DNA of 64,000 nucleotides. Source: Marinoscillum sp965229915 (GTDB lineage Bacteria; Bacteroidota; Bacteroidia; Cytophagales; Cyclobacteriaceae). Within the stretch, counting starts at the first letter, position 1. The number at the start of each line of letters is the position of its first letter. A model generated the notes under the pieces. It was not told where the DNA came from, ran no database searches, and saw only the letters and a program-made list of their open reading frames with translations. Where the stretch lies: positions 1,364,001-1,428,000 of the forward strand of contig NZ_CBDDJZ010000001.1 of the NCBI RefSeq assembly GCF_965229915.1. Reading direction: 5' to 3'. This document shows, one piece after another, positions 34,124 to 41,960 of this stretch. Made by a program: the position numbers and the translations under genes.

Positions 34124-34707
34124 TGGGCCTATTCACTTCATATACAAAAAAGACAGATGAACAGCTGATGATCCTCACTCAAAGTGGGGATCATCGGGCA
34201 TTTAGTCATTTGTATGACCGATTCGCACCTCGCCTCAATGCATTCTTCTACAAAATGCTCTGGTCAGATTCAGAACTAGCTGAGGATCATGTCCATGATT
34301 TGTTTACCAAAATCGTGGATCGACCAGACCTTTTCAAAGAGGGGAATCTGGTGAAAGCCTGGTTGTTTCAAATCGCATCCAACATGTGCAAAAACACCTA
34401 CCGAAAGCGACAGTTCGAAACGGTCTATCTGGAGCATTTGAAGAGCCAGGGCCTGCAAATCACCACGATGGATTCCAAACTCGACGAAGAACTCCAGATG
34501 AACCTCATTACTTCAGCTTTAAAGCTATTATCAGAAGACGACAGGTCACTATTTCTGCTTCGATATCAGCAGGAAATAGGCATTCAGGAGTTAGCCAACA
34601 TATTCGAAATACCGGAAGGAACAGTAAAGTCCAGGCTGTTTGCTTTGAGAAAACACCTGGCCAATTCAATCAAAGACGAGATAAAACCAGTAAGTCATGG
34701 AAAATAA
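34123..34707 (+). CDS. ECF-type RNA polymerase sigma factor
   Basis: A 194-residue sigma factor: sigma-2 (FSHLYDRFAPRLNAFFYKML, AEDHVHDLFTKIV, KAWLFQIASNMCKNTYRKRQ) and sigma-4 (LSEDDRSLFLLRYQQEIGIQELANIFEIPEG, TVKSRLFALRKHL). Its GTG start overlaps the TAG stop of the SUMF1-like gene (TAGTG). Its 3' end overlaps a putative membrane anti-sigma gene by 11 nt. The triad therefore makes one translationally coupled unit. Confidence 0.9.
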   Translation: MGLFTSYTKKTDEQLMILTQSGDHRAFSHLYDRFAPRLNAFFYKMLWSDSELAEDHVHDLFTKIVDRPDLFKEGNLVKAWLFQIASNMCKNTYRKRQFETVYLEHLKSQGLQITTMDSKLDEELQMNLITSALKLLSEDDRSLFLLRYQQEIGIQELANIFEIPEGTVKSRLFALRKHLANSIKDEIKPVSHGK

Positions 34708-35236
34708 CCTGGAATACATAGACCATCTTATCAGAACAAAAGCATACGAAGAACTAAATGAAGAAGAACTCAAACTTATCCAACAGCACATGGGTAGTAA
34801 AGAGAGTTTTGAGCATTTTAAAGGTCTAGTTGGAGCTGTTAGCTCTTCAGCATATCACCCATCCAAACAGGTCAAAGCTAAGCTAATGACCAACTTCAAG
34901 AGAAGACATCAAAGCTGGTTTGATTTGGCCATAAGCTATCAAACGCCTGCCTATTTGAACCTCTCATTGATACTTCTTGCCGCTCTTATATTTTGGATTT
35001 TCATTCCTCCAAAAGAAGTAATGGTCAAAGACCCGATCGTGGTGGAACTACCCGGTAAAACAGACACCCTAATAGTAGAAAAACCAGCAGATACCGTATT
35101 CATAGAACGAGTCGTGCGTGTGAAAGTACCAGTACTGATGGCCAGTGAAAAACCCGAACAACCCAAGCCAGTCAATGGCAGCCGCACCATGGCAGATCAG
35201 CAGGAGCTGTGGGAGTTAGTGGGTAGTGACGATTGA
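34697..35236 (+). CDS. Putative membrane anti-sigma factor
   Basis: A 179-residue protein: a helical, acidic cytoplasmic domain (about 1-85; EELNEEELKLIQQHM), one TM helix (LSLILLAALIFWIFIPP, about 92-108) and a periplasmic part of about 70 residues rich in Val, Pro and Lys. It lacks a zinc-binding HxxxCxxC motif. The 11-nt overlap with the preceding sigma gene supports the role. The periplasmic part could sense the SUMF1-like product or another envelope signal. Confidence 0.78.
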   Translation: MENNLEYIDHLIRTKAYEELNEEELKLIQQHMGSKESFEHFKGLVGAVSSSAYHPSKQVKAKLMTNFKRRHQSWFDLAISYQTPAYLNLSLILLAALIFWIFIPPKEVMVKDPIVVELPGKTDTLIVEKPADTVFIERVVRVKVPVLMASEKPEQPKPVNGSRTMADQQELWELVGSDD

Positions 35237-35301
35237 CCCGTGGGCATGATATGTCCATAATTGATACCTAATTGGAGCATAAAATAAAGGGATCATCTCA
35301 T

Positions 35302-35319
35302 AAGTGAGTAATTTCACTT
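35302..35319. promoter_or_regulatory. CRP-like palindrome upstream of the PD40 gene
   Basis: AAGTGA-GTAATT-TCACTT is a perfect 6-6-6 inverted repeat containing the GTGA-N6-TCAC core used by CRP-family regulators. It ends 19 nt before the ATG at 35338. Position and symmetry are visible; the regulator is inferred. Confidence 0.35.
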
Positions 35320-35337
35320 GAATCCTAAAAACTCCAA

Positions 35338-36843
35338 ATGATGAATCCTTTCAAAGCACTGTTAACCATTGTTTGCTGCTCCGCGCTATTCTATGCGCAA
35401 AGCCAACTGCTCCGTACTGGGGTTTTCAACTCCACTATAGATGTAGGTCATCCATCTAAGGCTGGCCAAACAATTTACGATGCGTCTTCACAGGTCTATT
35501 CCTTATCAGGATCTGGTGCAAATATGTGGGCTGATCGCGATGAATTTCACTATGCCCACAAATCAGTGGAGGGGGACTTCATCCTTAGAGCAAGAGTATC
35601 CTTCATAGGAGATGGCGTGGATCCACATAGAAAAATTGGATGGAGTGTACGTCCCACTTTAGAAGCAAATGGACAACACGTGAGTGCCGAAATTCATGGA
35701 GACGGTCTCACATCCCTCCAATACCGCCAAAACACTGGAGGCATCACAGAGCAGATAACCTCTACGGATAGCCTGCCGGATATCGTACAGCTAGAGCGAA
35801 AAGGGAATACTTACATCATGTCCACTGCGAAATACGGCCAGCCATTTACCTCGGTTGTGCTTGAAGGTGTGAGTTTGCCAGACAGAGTATTCGTCGGTAT
35901 TTTCATTTGCTCGCACAATGCTGAAGTATCAGAAAAAGCCACCTTCAGCAATGTAAGAATCATAAAACCAGCGCCTGATGACCTGATACAGTACAGGGAT
36001 TACCTGGGTAGTAATCTGGAAATTATGGACATAAAAACAGGAGCCAGAAAAATTGTCTGGCAGTACAAAGGAAGCTTTCAAGCTCCCAACTGGACTGTTG
36101 ATGGAGAAAAATTGATTTACAATCAAGAAGGATCCTTATACGGTTTTGACATTGCTACACAGTCCACTACACTGATCAATACAGGATTTGCTAATCGAAA
36201 CAACAACGACCATGTGCTGACATTTGATGGAAAGACCATAGGCATCAGCCACCACAGTGACTCAGATGATGGGCAGTCCATCATCTATTACCTCCCCGCC
36301 ACTGGCGGTGATCCCATACGAGTCACACCTAATGGACCATCTTATTTTCATGGATGGTCTCCTGACGGTCAGCAGCTGGTCTACACCGGTGGCAGAGAGA
36401 ATAGCTACAACATCTACACAATCTCCAAATCCGGAGGAAAAGAAACCCAACTAACTGATGAAAATACCCTGGACGATGGCCCTGAGTACAGCCCCGATGG
36501 AAACTATATTTATTTCAATTCGGACCGAACTGGAACCATGCAACTGTGGCGTATGGAGGCCAATGGAGGCGCTCCTACCCAACTCACCTTCGACTCCTTC
36601 AATGATTGGTTTCCTCACCTATCACCAGATGGTAAAACCATCGTCTTTATCTCCTTTCCAGAATCCGTCCAGTCAGACCAACATCCGTTTTATGAGCAGG
36701 TGTATATCCGCTCCATGCCTGTAGCAGGAGGCCACATTAAGGTCATCGGATATGTATATGGTGGTCAGGGTACGATGAATGTACCATCATGGTCACCTGA
36801 TGGTAGTAAAATCGCATTTGTGAGCAACACGATCATGGAATAA
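35338..36843 (+). CDS. Secreted PD40/TolB-type beta-propeller protein
   Basis: A 501-residue protein with a signal peptide (cleavage after FYAQS). The N-terminal about 190 residues form a lectin/DUF1349-like beta sandwich (MWADRDEFHYAHKSVEGDF, IGWSVRPTLEANG). The rest is a six-bladed TolB-like propeller with repeated PD40 motifs: FHGWSPDGQQLVYTG, GPEYSPDGNYIYFNSD, FPHLSPDGKTIVFIS, VPSWSPDGSKIAFVS. It is probably a periplasmic or secreted binding protein. It differs from TolB in having the N-terminal sandwich domain, and no tol genes are near. A CRP-like palindrome lies just upstream. Confidence 0.88.
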   Translation: MMNPFKALLTIVCCSALFYAQSQLLRTGVFNSTIDVGHPSKAGQTIYDASSQVYSLSGSGANMWADRDEFHYAHKSVEGDFILRARVSFIGDGVDPHRKIGWSVRPTLEANGQHVSAEIHGDGLTSLQYRQNTGGITEQITSTDSLPDIVQLERKGNTYIMSTAKYGQPFTSVVLEGVSLPDRVFVGIFICSHNAEVSEKATFSNVRIIKPAPDDLIQYRDYLGSNLEIMDIKTGARKIVWQYKGSFQAPNWTVDGEKLIYNQEGSLYGFDIATQSTTLINTGFANRNNNDHVLTFDGKTIGISHHSDSDDGQSIIYYLPATGGDPIRVTPNGPSYFHGWSPDGQQLVYTGGRENSYNIYTISKSGGKETQLTDENTLDDGPEYSPDGNYIYFNSDRTGTMQLWRMEANGGAPTQLTFDSFNDWFPHLSPDGKTIVFISFPESVQSDQHPFYEQVYIRSMPVAGGHIKVIGYVYGGQGTMNVPSWSPDGSKIAFVSNTIME

Positions 36844-36872
36844 TAGAAGGTAGCACCCAATTCGTCGAAAAC

Positions 36873-36880
36873 TAATTTTG
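36873..36880 (+). promoter_or_regulatory. Bacteroidota -7 promoter element
   Basis: TAATTTTG matches TAnnTTTG, 69 nt before the ATG at 36949. No matching -33 TTTG is obvious at the right distance. It indicates that the 123-residue gene has its own promoter. Confidence 0.4.
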
Positions 36881-36948
36881 TAAAATGAAATAATATGTAG
36901 ATTTTTCAATTCACAATTCACCACATTTTAACAAACCGTAGAAGACCT

Positions 36949-37320
36949 ATGCCCACCGTAACCATTTCATCCATTATATGTGAGTTACCTCAGGAAACAG
37001 ATAAAGATGAAATCTACTTAGTTTTTAAGGGTAAGAAAATCTGGCCAAGAGATCAGAAGTATCAAAAGATAGATACTGATGAAAACCTGCCTATCAACAT
37101 CAAACTGAAACTAAATGGTAAGGGGTGGTTGAAACTGGAGCTTTGGGAATATGACCTCACCAGCAAGAATGATCACCTGGGCACCTTTCACCTCAAAGTG
37201 GACGACTCAGAGGGAGATTTCTCTGAAATGCTCACCAATATCGACCCTCACAGCGAAGTAAGCTACTTTCTCAATTGGCAATTAAAGCAGGACAAAGCTC
37301 CAGAGCCAATAGCCGAATAA
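36949..37320 (+). CDS. Small C2-like beta-sandwich protein, function unknown
   Basis: A 123-residue protein without a signal peptide. The middle GWLKLELWEYDLTSKNDHLG followed by TFHLKV resembles a C2 domain strand pair (consensus LxLEVWDxDxxSxDDxLG), with Asp/Asn residues where Ca2+ ligands would be. It is too short for a full C2 domain by a little, so this is a fold guess. The C-terminus is acidic. Own promoter likely (36873). Confidence 0.72.
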   Translation: MPTVTISSIICELPQETDKDEIYLVFKGKKIWPRDQKYQKIDTDENLPINIKLKLNGKGWLKLELWEYDLTSKNDHLGTFHLKVDDSEGDFSEMLTNIDPHSEVSYFLNWQLKQDKAPEPIAE

Positions 37321-37402
37321 CATGATTTAGTTTTTTTGACTTTCTCATAGCATTTTGGCACCTTCATTGTTACTATTGGTGCTAAATGTTAAATCATCTA
37401 TT

Positions 37403-38104
37403 ATGAGAAAGATCCTATCCATTTCCGTATGCTGTTTACTGGCATTTGCAGCAACAGCTCAAAGCACTCTCAGTGTACAAGGAAACGCTTCGCTGGCGGT
37501 AAAACCTACACAAACCACCGTCAACTTAAACATTGAATCCAAAGACGCTACCTATCCAGGAGCTGTCGAATCCATGATCAACCGAGTGGAGCAACTTAGC
37601 AAAGACTTGAAAAAACTCGGTTTCAAGGATAGCGATATCATCACTTCTAACTTTAACGTAAATCAGGGACGGGTTTATGTCAAAAACATGTGGAAAGACA
37701 GTGGCTTTGTAGCCACTCAGCAGCTAATGGTGACTTTCCCTCAGGACAAGAAAAAACTTCTGGATGTTCTCAATACAGTTACAAAGAGTTCAGCAAAACC
37801 GTCGATCAACTTGTCTTTTGGGTTGGATGTGACCAAAAAGGAAGAGGTGAAAAATGAATTGATCAAACTGGCTGTGAAAGATGCTAAGACTAAAGCCGAA
37901 ATCATTGCCTCAGCATCAGCATACAATATTACGGGCATCAAATCCATAGAATATGGTAGAGCCAATAATGGCCCTCAACCTATGTATGAGGTGGTGGCTT
38001 CTGATACCTTTCTGAAGGCAGCAAATGTGGAGATGAGTAATTTCGAGGCGGCTGACTTGAGGTACAATGAGACAGTCTTCATTGTCTATACCATCGAGCA
38101 ATAA
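37403..38104 (+). CDS. SIMPL (DUF541) domain periplasmic protein
   Basis: 233 residues from the ATG of MRKILSISVCCLLAF (37403); the frame is open 16 codons further, but the signal peptide fits this start (cleavage after ATAQ). The SIMPL domain shows LSVQGNASLAVKPTQTTVNLNIESK and VKDAKTKAEIIASASAY. Family members such as E. coli YggE/BP26 form periplasmic oligomers linked to oxidative stress. It ends 11 nt before a hairpin that serves the convergent patatin gene. Confidence 0.9.
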   Translation: MRKILSISVCCLLAFAATAQSTLSVQGNASLAVKPTQTTVNLNIESKDATYPGAVESMINRVEQLSKDLKKLGFKDSDIITSNFNVNQGRVYVKNMWKDSGFVATQQLMVTFPQDKKKLLDVLNTVTKSSAKPSINLSFGLDVTKKEEVKNELIKLAVKDAKTKAEIIASASAYNITGIKSIEYGRANNGPQPMYEVVASDTFLKAANVEMSNFEAADLRYNETVFIVYTIEQ

Positions 38105-38114
38105 ACATAAAAAA

Positions 38115-38141
38115 AGGAGGGTTGCGCCAACAAACCCTCCT
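38115..38141 (-). terminator. Terminator of the patatin gene
   Basis: On the minus strand AGGAGGGTT (38141-38133) pairs with AACCCTCCT (38123-38115), followed by seven T. No T-run follows on the plus strand. It lies about 125 nt after the patatin stop codon. Confidence 0.85.
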
Positions 38142-38264
38142 CCGTATAATCGTTTAAACTTATGAACCTTTAATCAAGACCAAGTCTTAATCACTTATAG
38201 CAATATTAGTGGGTTCCTGCCATAATCAATCTCTGTAATTCAACTCATCTTTTACTCCGTATTT

Positions 38265-40541
38265 CTACTGATCATTTAGATTCTCATCCAATTTATCCAG
38301 TGCACGGGTATTGTTCTCCAGGCGAATGTTATTGATAATGTTCTGCTTTTCTTTGGTGGTAAGATGCCAACTGAGTGAAGCACGCTCCAACTGCTTGCGT
38401 TCCACTTCCTTAGCTGATAGCAAGTAACTCTCATCTATATTGGTGTAGGTATTGTACTCCAATTCCACAGTTTCTAGCGGCACATCCAGCCAGTCTGCCA
38501 GACCATCCAGCTGCATGTCGTTATTGATATCCTGGATATTTCCCAGATTGTTATACACACTAGCTATGGGGTAAGTCAGCTTTTGCAAAAGTGAAGATCC
38601 AGACTTAGGCTCTATTGGTGCATTTTTTCGCGTATCACGAATGATCAAAAAAGTGACCCCTGACGTATTCTCACTAAACCAATTGCGAAACACATGAATG
38701 AACCGGACCGCATCACCAATACCAAAGTTATCAGCTATGCCGGCGTCCATGATTTCGATTGAGGGCTCGCTGGGTAGATTCACCGTAGGTGTGATGTATG
38801 GAAAAGATGCCGACATACGAAGTGCCGTAAGAAAACTCAGGTCATCTGCACCCTGATCATCAAACAACTGCTTGAAACCAACTCCCCGGATCTTACCCTC
38901 TCCATACTTATCTTTTCGCTCCTTGATCCCCATAAAACTCATCGACAGAGGTGATATGTACAAACTACGGCCATCGTTGGAGATAACAGGAGACATGAGC
39001 ATGATAGGAATTTCAGCCTGTTTCTCAGGCTTGTAATAATCTTTTAACTGCTTATCTAGTACACCACCCAGATTTTTATTGAGGTTCTGCTCAAAAACAT
39101 AGCCTCTATCTTTCAGGTAGCGCTTACCAGCATACTCATATGACCTGATCCGGAAGAACGCGTCGTTGACGAGCAAGGAAAAAATCACCGCATTCAGATT
39201 ATCCCGACCAATATTAGTAAGCTGTTCTTTTTGGCCAGGTATCGGTAACTGCTGCTGCTGTCTGTAAAACAGCTCTCGGTAATATGCAGCGCCTATCATG
39301 CCACCTGATGCACCAGATATCAAGATCACCTGATCCATGAGTTTACCAGAGACTCTATCATCCGCTTGCTGCAAAGCATTTACTGTCCACAATGCAGCCC
39401 GCTGACCACCACCACTCACGCACAGAAAGACAGCCTTGGGTAACGAATCCGCCTGTTTCACCTTCCACAGGTTGAGCGTTTTTATCATCTCCAGGCTGTC
39501 TGCAGTATATTGCTCTGGGCTGTTTAGTGAGGTCAGTTTGTCCAGTGTATAGCTAGACTTATCAGCATTATACCTCAAGCCCCGGGCATGAAATTCACCC
39601 TCAATCACTCCCCATTTTACCAAAAGATTGACCATTAGAAATAGTCCAAAAACAAAGGCCACTCCCCATCCCCTGAGCCAGTAAGAGAATGCTCCAACGA
39701 GCATTACCAGGATGGAAAACATCAGTAGTGAGCTGGCTGCTGCTGGAATCTGGAAATAGGGATTATCCATGAACGTACCCAGAAACAGAATCAACAGGAT
39801 AATTGCCAGCTCGATAATGACCGAGTTGAAATGATTCTGATCAAAGACCTTCAGCACTGCCTGTTTATCATAGAAGTCCTGTAGATTTTTGCACGATCGT
39901 ACCCTGAATTTTAGATCTAAATAGGAATGTACCTCATATCTTTTTTGACGGGTTTCATTGAGCTTGTTCATCATTCGCTCTCTACTGAGCTTTGATTTCC
40001 TCAATCGTTTATCTACTGATCCCGCCAGGTATTTAAAGATGTCCTTATTGGTAAACTTGAAGTACAAAAAGAACAATGCCAGCATCATGCTAATGCCTAT
40101 AAGCAAACCCAGTATATTGATAAACACATTCCAACCGGTAGAAAACTCATTGTAAAACTGAAACCGAATGATCAGAATTACATAGACGATAAGCGCTATA
40201 ACCGGCAGCAGACTATTGTTGAGGGAAAATTTAGCAAATGGCCGCTCAAGCACACCAACAAAAGTGAATCGATGGCTGTCCAGTATGTAGCATGTGATGT
40301 GATAAGCCATGGTGAAATTACCAAAAGCCAACCCTACTATGAGAAAACTCCAAAAATTGACCTTATTGACATACTCAGGATCCAGGTACAGGTAGTGAAC
40401 TCCGTATATTTTCCCGATTCCCCCGCTGATGGTTGCGATCAAAAGAATCCATAAAAGAACTAGGGGAAGGTTTCTCCTTACATGATGAAAAACCAGTTGA
40501 ATGGAGAAGGAATAAATAATTGAATCGATAATTTTACGCAT
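38265..40541 (-). CDS. Membrane-embedded patatin-like phospholipase
   Basis: A 758-residue protein. The N-terminal half has about seven TM helices (first near 25-45, 65-85, 110-130, 140-165; a second group at 240-320). The C-terminal half is a patatin domain: oxyanion loop SGGGQRAAL, nucleophile Ser412 in ISGASGGMIGAAYY (GxSxG) and catalytic Asp599 in IMDAGIADNFGIGD (DxG). It should hydrolyse acyl esters of membrane lipids on the cytoplasmic side. Fusion to a multi-TM module is uncommon outside Bacteroidota. It is divergent from an alpha/beta hydrolase gene (52 nt apart), possibly acting in the same lipid turnover. Confidence 0.88.
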   Translation of the reverse strand: MRKIIDSIIYSFSIQLVFHHVRRNLPLVLLWILLIATISGGIGKIYGVHYLYLDPEYVNKVNFWSFLIVGLAFGNFTMAYHITCYILDSHRFTFVGVLERPFAKFSLNNSLLPVIALIVYVILIIRFQFYNEFSTGWNVFINILGLLIGISMMLALFFLYFKFTNKDIFKYLAGSVDKRLRKSKLSRERMMNKLNETRQKRYEVHSYLDLKFRVRSCKNLQDFYDKQAVLKVFDQNHFNSVIIELAIILLILFLGTFMDNPYFQIPAAASSLLMFSILVMLVGAFSYWLRGWGVAFVFGLFLMVNLLVKWGVIEGEFHARGLRYNADKSSYTLDKLTSLNSPEQYTADSLEMIKTLNLWKVKQADSLPKAVFLCVSGGGQRAALWTVNALQQADDRVSGKLMDQVILISGASGGMIGAAYYRELFYRQQQQLPIPGQKEQLTNIGRDNLNAVIFSLLVNDAFFRIRSYEYAGKRYLKDRGYVFEQNLNKNLGGVLDKQLKDYYKPEKQAEIPIMLMSPVISNDGRSLYISPLSMSFMGIKERKDKYGEGKIRGVGFKQLFDDQGADDLSFLTALRMSASFPYITPTVNLPSEPSIEIMDAGIADNFGIGDAVRFIHVFRNWFSENTSGVTFLIIRDTRKNAPIEPKSGSSLLQKLTYPIASVYNNLGNIQDINNDMQLDGLADWLDVPLETVELEYNTYTNIDESYLLSAKEVERKQLERASLSWHLTTKEKQNIINNIRLENNTRALDKLDENLNDQ

Positions 40542-40593
40542 TCGGTATGGCGGTCATAGCCGGAGATAAGTTATAAAAATTCGGGATTATAAG

Positions 40594-41424
40594 ATGAGCT
40601 TCACTGAGGAAACCCAATACTTTTTGAGCCAGGATGGTTTGAGAATTTACTACAGACACTGGGACTGCCAATCTCCGAATAAAATCTGCTGCATAGTGCA
40701 CGGCCATGGTGAGCACAGCGGGCGCTATGAGCATGTGGCTAAAGTACTAAATGAGGCTGGCATCACTGTTTTCGGAATGGACCTGAGAGGACATGGACTT
40801 TCTCAAGGCAAAAAAGGTCATGCAAAAAGCTATGAACACCTAATGAGTGACATTGAAGAGCTACTCAAAACTGCACGGGCCACTTACACCGAGCTCCCAA
40901 TGTATCTTTTTGGTCATAGCATGGGTGGAAATCTGGTAGCCAACTACCTCATTCGAATGAATACCAACGAGCTCTCAGGTTTCATCTTATCGTCCCCATG
41001 GCTCAGACTAGCCACTGACCCACCGGCCTGGAAACTAAAACTCGGGCAGATTATGAGTTCTGTATGGCCCTCTGTCACACAACCGAGCGGATTGGATGTC
41101 AATCACATAAGCAAAGACCCTGCTGAGGTACAGAAGTATGTAGCCGATCCTTTGGTACATAGCCAGATGTCCGCAATGCTCTATAAAGTAATCACAGAAG
41201 CTGCAGAATATGCGCTATCCAATGACGAGTCCATTACCCTACCAGGACTTATATACCATGGCAATGCAGATAAAATCATAGACTGGACTGCTACCAGGGA
41301 TTTTGCCGATCAGGTTGAATCAGCAACATTCGTGGAGCTGGAGCACATATATCATGAGCCGCACAATGACCTGGAAAAACATCAGGTCATCGAAAGTTTG
41401 AAAAATTGGATGATGAATAACTAA
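40594..41424 (+). CDS. Alpha/beta hydrolase, monoacylglycerol lipase/lysophospholipase type
   Basis: A 276-residue hydrolase of the Hydrolase_4 family: oxyanion segment VHGHGEHSGRYEHVA, FGMDLRGHGLSQGKKGH, nucleophile Ser109 in FGHSMGGNL, acid Asp226 in HGNADKIID and His254 in the YHEPHND segment. No signal peptide, so cytosolic or membrane-associated. It would cleave monoacylglycerol or lysophospholipid. It shares a 52-nt divergent promoter region with the patatin gene and overlaps the convergent 143-residue gene by 4 nt. Confidence 0.93.
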   Translation: MSFTEETQYFLSQDGLRIYYRHWDCQSPNKICCIVHGHGEHSGRYEHVAKVLNEAGITVFGMDLRGHGLSQGKKGHAKSYEHLMSDIEELLKTARATYTELPMYLFGHSMGGNLVANYLIRMNTNELSGFILSSPWLRLATDPPAWKLKLGQIMSSVWPSVTQPSGLDVNHISKDPAEVQKYVADPLVHSQMSAMLYKVITEAAEYALSNDESITLPGLIYHGNADKIIDWTATRDFADQVESATFVELEHIYHEPHNDLEKHQVIESLKNWMMNN

Positions 41425-41852
41425 ACAGACTCCAAGAGGGACTGGGAGCGTATTTTCTTCATGCGTTCATACTCCTCTCTGTTCTTACCTAAAAAATAGA
41501 TCTCCTCATCTACACCGTCATAGTGCGACAGCTTGATGTGAAAATAGAGTGCATTGAGTCTGGTGATATATCCACCATGCACATTGGGTTTGCTGTGCAA
41601 GAATCCGCTCACACCCTGGAGCATGTATCCTTTGATCGTTCTGTCTTGAATCAACATCAGAATTCCTTCCTCCTGCTCTGATAGTACCGCTCTAAACGAG
41701 TACTGTCTCTCTCCCAACTTGAAATGAACCTTGATCAGAATGTTATTCAGTGCGCTGATGGCTACCTCAGTATTAATTATACTTTTGGATCCATTGTAAA
41801 CAATGTTACCCACGTACCATTCTGACAGGCTAGATGTTAAATTTATTTCCAT
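41421..41852 (-). CDS. Unrecognised 143-residue soluble protein
   Basis: A beta-rich N-terminal region (about 1-75) with FRAVLSEQEEGILMLIQD, a central GYMLQGVSGFLHSKP and a charged helical C-terminus (NREEYERMKKIRSQSLLESV). No signal peptide, TM helix or Cys. I do not recognise a family; the fold could be PilZ-like but the RxxxR and D/NxSxxG motifs are missing. A 14-bp palindrome lies 34 nt upstream. It is followed by the convergent lipase with a 4-nt overlap of stops. Confidence 0.7.
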   Translation of the reverse strand: MEINLTSSLSEWYVGNIVYNGSKSIINTEVAISALNNILIKVHFKLGERQYSFRAVLSEQEEGILMLIQDRTIKGYMLQGVSGFLHSKPNVHGGYITRLNALYFHIKLSHYDGVDEEIYFLGKNREEYERMKKIRSQSLLESV

Positions 41853-41885
41853 GAATTAGACATTAGCTGATCACAAATATAGATA

Positions 41886-41899
41886 GTATGCATGCATAC
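41886..41899. promoter_or_regulatory. Perfect 14-bp palindrome upstream of the 143-residue gene
   Basis: GTATGCATGCATAC is self-complementary, with looser TATAG/CTATA arms outside it. It lies 34-47 nt upstream of the minus-strand ATG at 41852, where an operator would sit. There is no T-run, so it is not a terminator. Confidence 0.4.
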
Positions 41900-41960
41900 C
41901 TATAACCAAGAAGGGTGAACAGGAGCATTCGCAAAGTGAAAGAGACACGATCCGATGAAA

